From: an uncultured Altererythrobacter sp.
Lineage (GTDB): Bacteria > Pseudomonadota > Alphaproteobacteria > Sphingomonadales > Sphingomonadaceae
Length of the DNA stretch: 6,647 bases
Reading direction: 5' to 3'
Assembly: GCA_946886175.1 (NCBI GenBank)
Contig: CAMPIA010000072.1
Span: forward strand, 1-6,647
The translations under genes were made by a program, and so were the position numbers. This document shows, piece after piece, positions 6,405 to 6,647 of the stretch. Below the pieces are notes generated by a model. That model was not told the origin of the DNA. It did not search any database and was given only the letters and a program-made list of their open reading frames with translations. Positions within the stretch are counted from its first letter, which is position 1. Each line of letters begins with the position of its first letter.

Positions 6405-6420
6405 TCCGGTTACTGCCGGA
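6405..6420 (-). promoter_or_regulatory. Hairpin overlapping the ribosome-binding site of the small pilin-like gene
   Basis: On the minus strand TCCGG (plus 6416-6420), six bases, then CCGGA (plus 6405-6409) form a 5-bp stem. The 3' arm includes GGA of the GGAG ribosome-binding site at plus 6404-6407. Folding would partly hide the site and lower or condition translation. The stem is short but all G-C except one pair. Confidence 0.35.
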
Positions 6421-6424
6421 TGTG

Positions 6425-6453
6425 ATGCCACGCGCAGGTTAAGAAACGTTCAA
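6425..6453 (-). promoter_or_regulatory. Weak candidate promoter of the small pilin-like gene
   Basis: On the minus strand TTGAAC (plus 6448-6453) is separated by 17 bases from TGGCAT (plus 6425-6430). The -35 is fair and the -10 poor. The gap to the upstream acyl-CoA dehydrogenase stop is only 85 bases, so read-through from that gene, on the same strand, is the alternative source of transcript. Confidence 0.25.
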
Positions 6454-6481
6454 ACCATTACTCCACGCTCTCCGGCGGGCG

Positions 6482-6647
6482 TCAGTAGCTCCGCGGCATT
6501 CCGAGGACGTGTTCGGCGAGGTAGGAGAGGATCAGGTTGGTCGAGATCGGCGCGACCTGGTAGAGCCGCGTCTCGCGGAACTTGCGCTCGATGTCGTATT
6601 CCTCGGCGAAGCCGAAGCCGCCGTGGGTCTGGATGCAGGCGTTGCCC
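6482..6647 (-). CDS. Acyl-CoA dehydrogenase, C-terminal fragment (5' part outside window)
   Basis: Acyl-CoA dehydrogenases are FAD enzymes that introduce the alpha-beta double bond in acyl-CoA thioesters. Only the last 54 residues are present, ending at TGA (plus 6482-6484). They carry the C-terminal family signature: CIQTHGGFGFAEEYDIER, corresponding to the usual QxxGGxGxxxEYxxER segment that helps bind FAD and acyl-CoA. This is followed by KFRETRLYQVAPISTNLILSYLAEHVLG, corresponding to the usual RDxRxxxIxxGTxEI region. Here that position reads VAPISTN instead of GTNEI, a variation seen in more divergent members, so the substrate cannot be predicted. The gene shows no functional link to the pilus genes. 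Confidence 0.9.
   Translation of the reverse strand, partial: GNACIQTHGGFGFAEEYDIERKFRETRLYQVAPISTNLILSYLAEHVLGMPRSY

Noticed and set aside
1..6647. CRISPR array, tRNA, transposase, integrase, attachment site or toxin-antitoxin pair
   Set aside because: I looked for regularly spaced repeats, cloverleaf-like segments, terminal inverted repeats and recombinase-like proteins and saw none.

Overview
This window looks like chromosomal DNA of a high-GC alphaproteobacterium, most likely a sphingomonad (Sphingomonadales, e.g. an Erythrobacteraceae-like organism). The evidence is the ImuA-type SOS gene, a LexA box of the alphaproteobacterial form GTTC-N7-GTTC, and a spore-coat-U-type (archaic, Csu-like) chaperone-usher cluster. 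The taxon is an inference; no rRNA or other phylogenetic marker is present.

Layout from left to right. Positions 1-687 (minus) hold most of imuA, the first gene of the imuA-imuB-dnaE2 mutagenesis cassette; its 3' end lies beyond the left edge. A LexA box sits directly upstream of its start. Positions 688-1090 are a gene-free, relatively AT-rich divergent intergenic region with candidate promoters and several short dyads and repeats. Positions 1091-5965 (plus) are a compact four-gene chaperone-usher pilus cluster: secreted SCPU-type pilin, strong hairpin terminator/attenuator, periplasmic chaperone, outer-membrane usher and two-domain tip-adhesin-like protein. Convergent with it (5983-6396, minus) is a short pilin-like secreted protein of 137 aa. 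The right edge (6482-6647, minus) holds the last 54 residues of an acyl-CoA dehydrogenase.

How the genes should work together (family knowledge plus inference): the pilin is exported by Sec, capped in the periplasm by the chaperone, polymerised through the usher by donor-strand exchange and tipped by the two-domain protein, giving a thin surface fibre for adhesion or biofilm formation. The hairpin between the pilin gene and the assembly genes would give much pilin and little assembly machinery. The convergent small pilin-like gene probably encodes an additional subunit under separate control, and is the least expected element of the locus. The SOS gene and the acyl-CoA dehydrogenase look like unrelated chromosomal neighbours.
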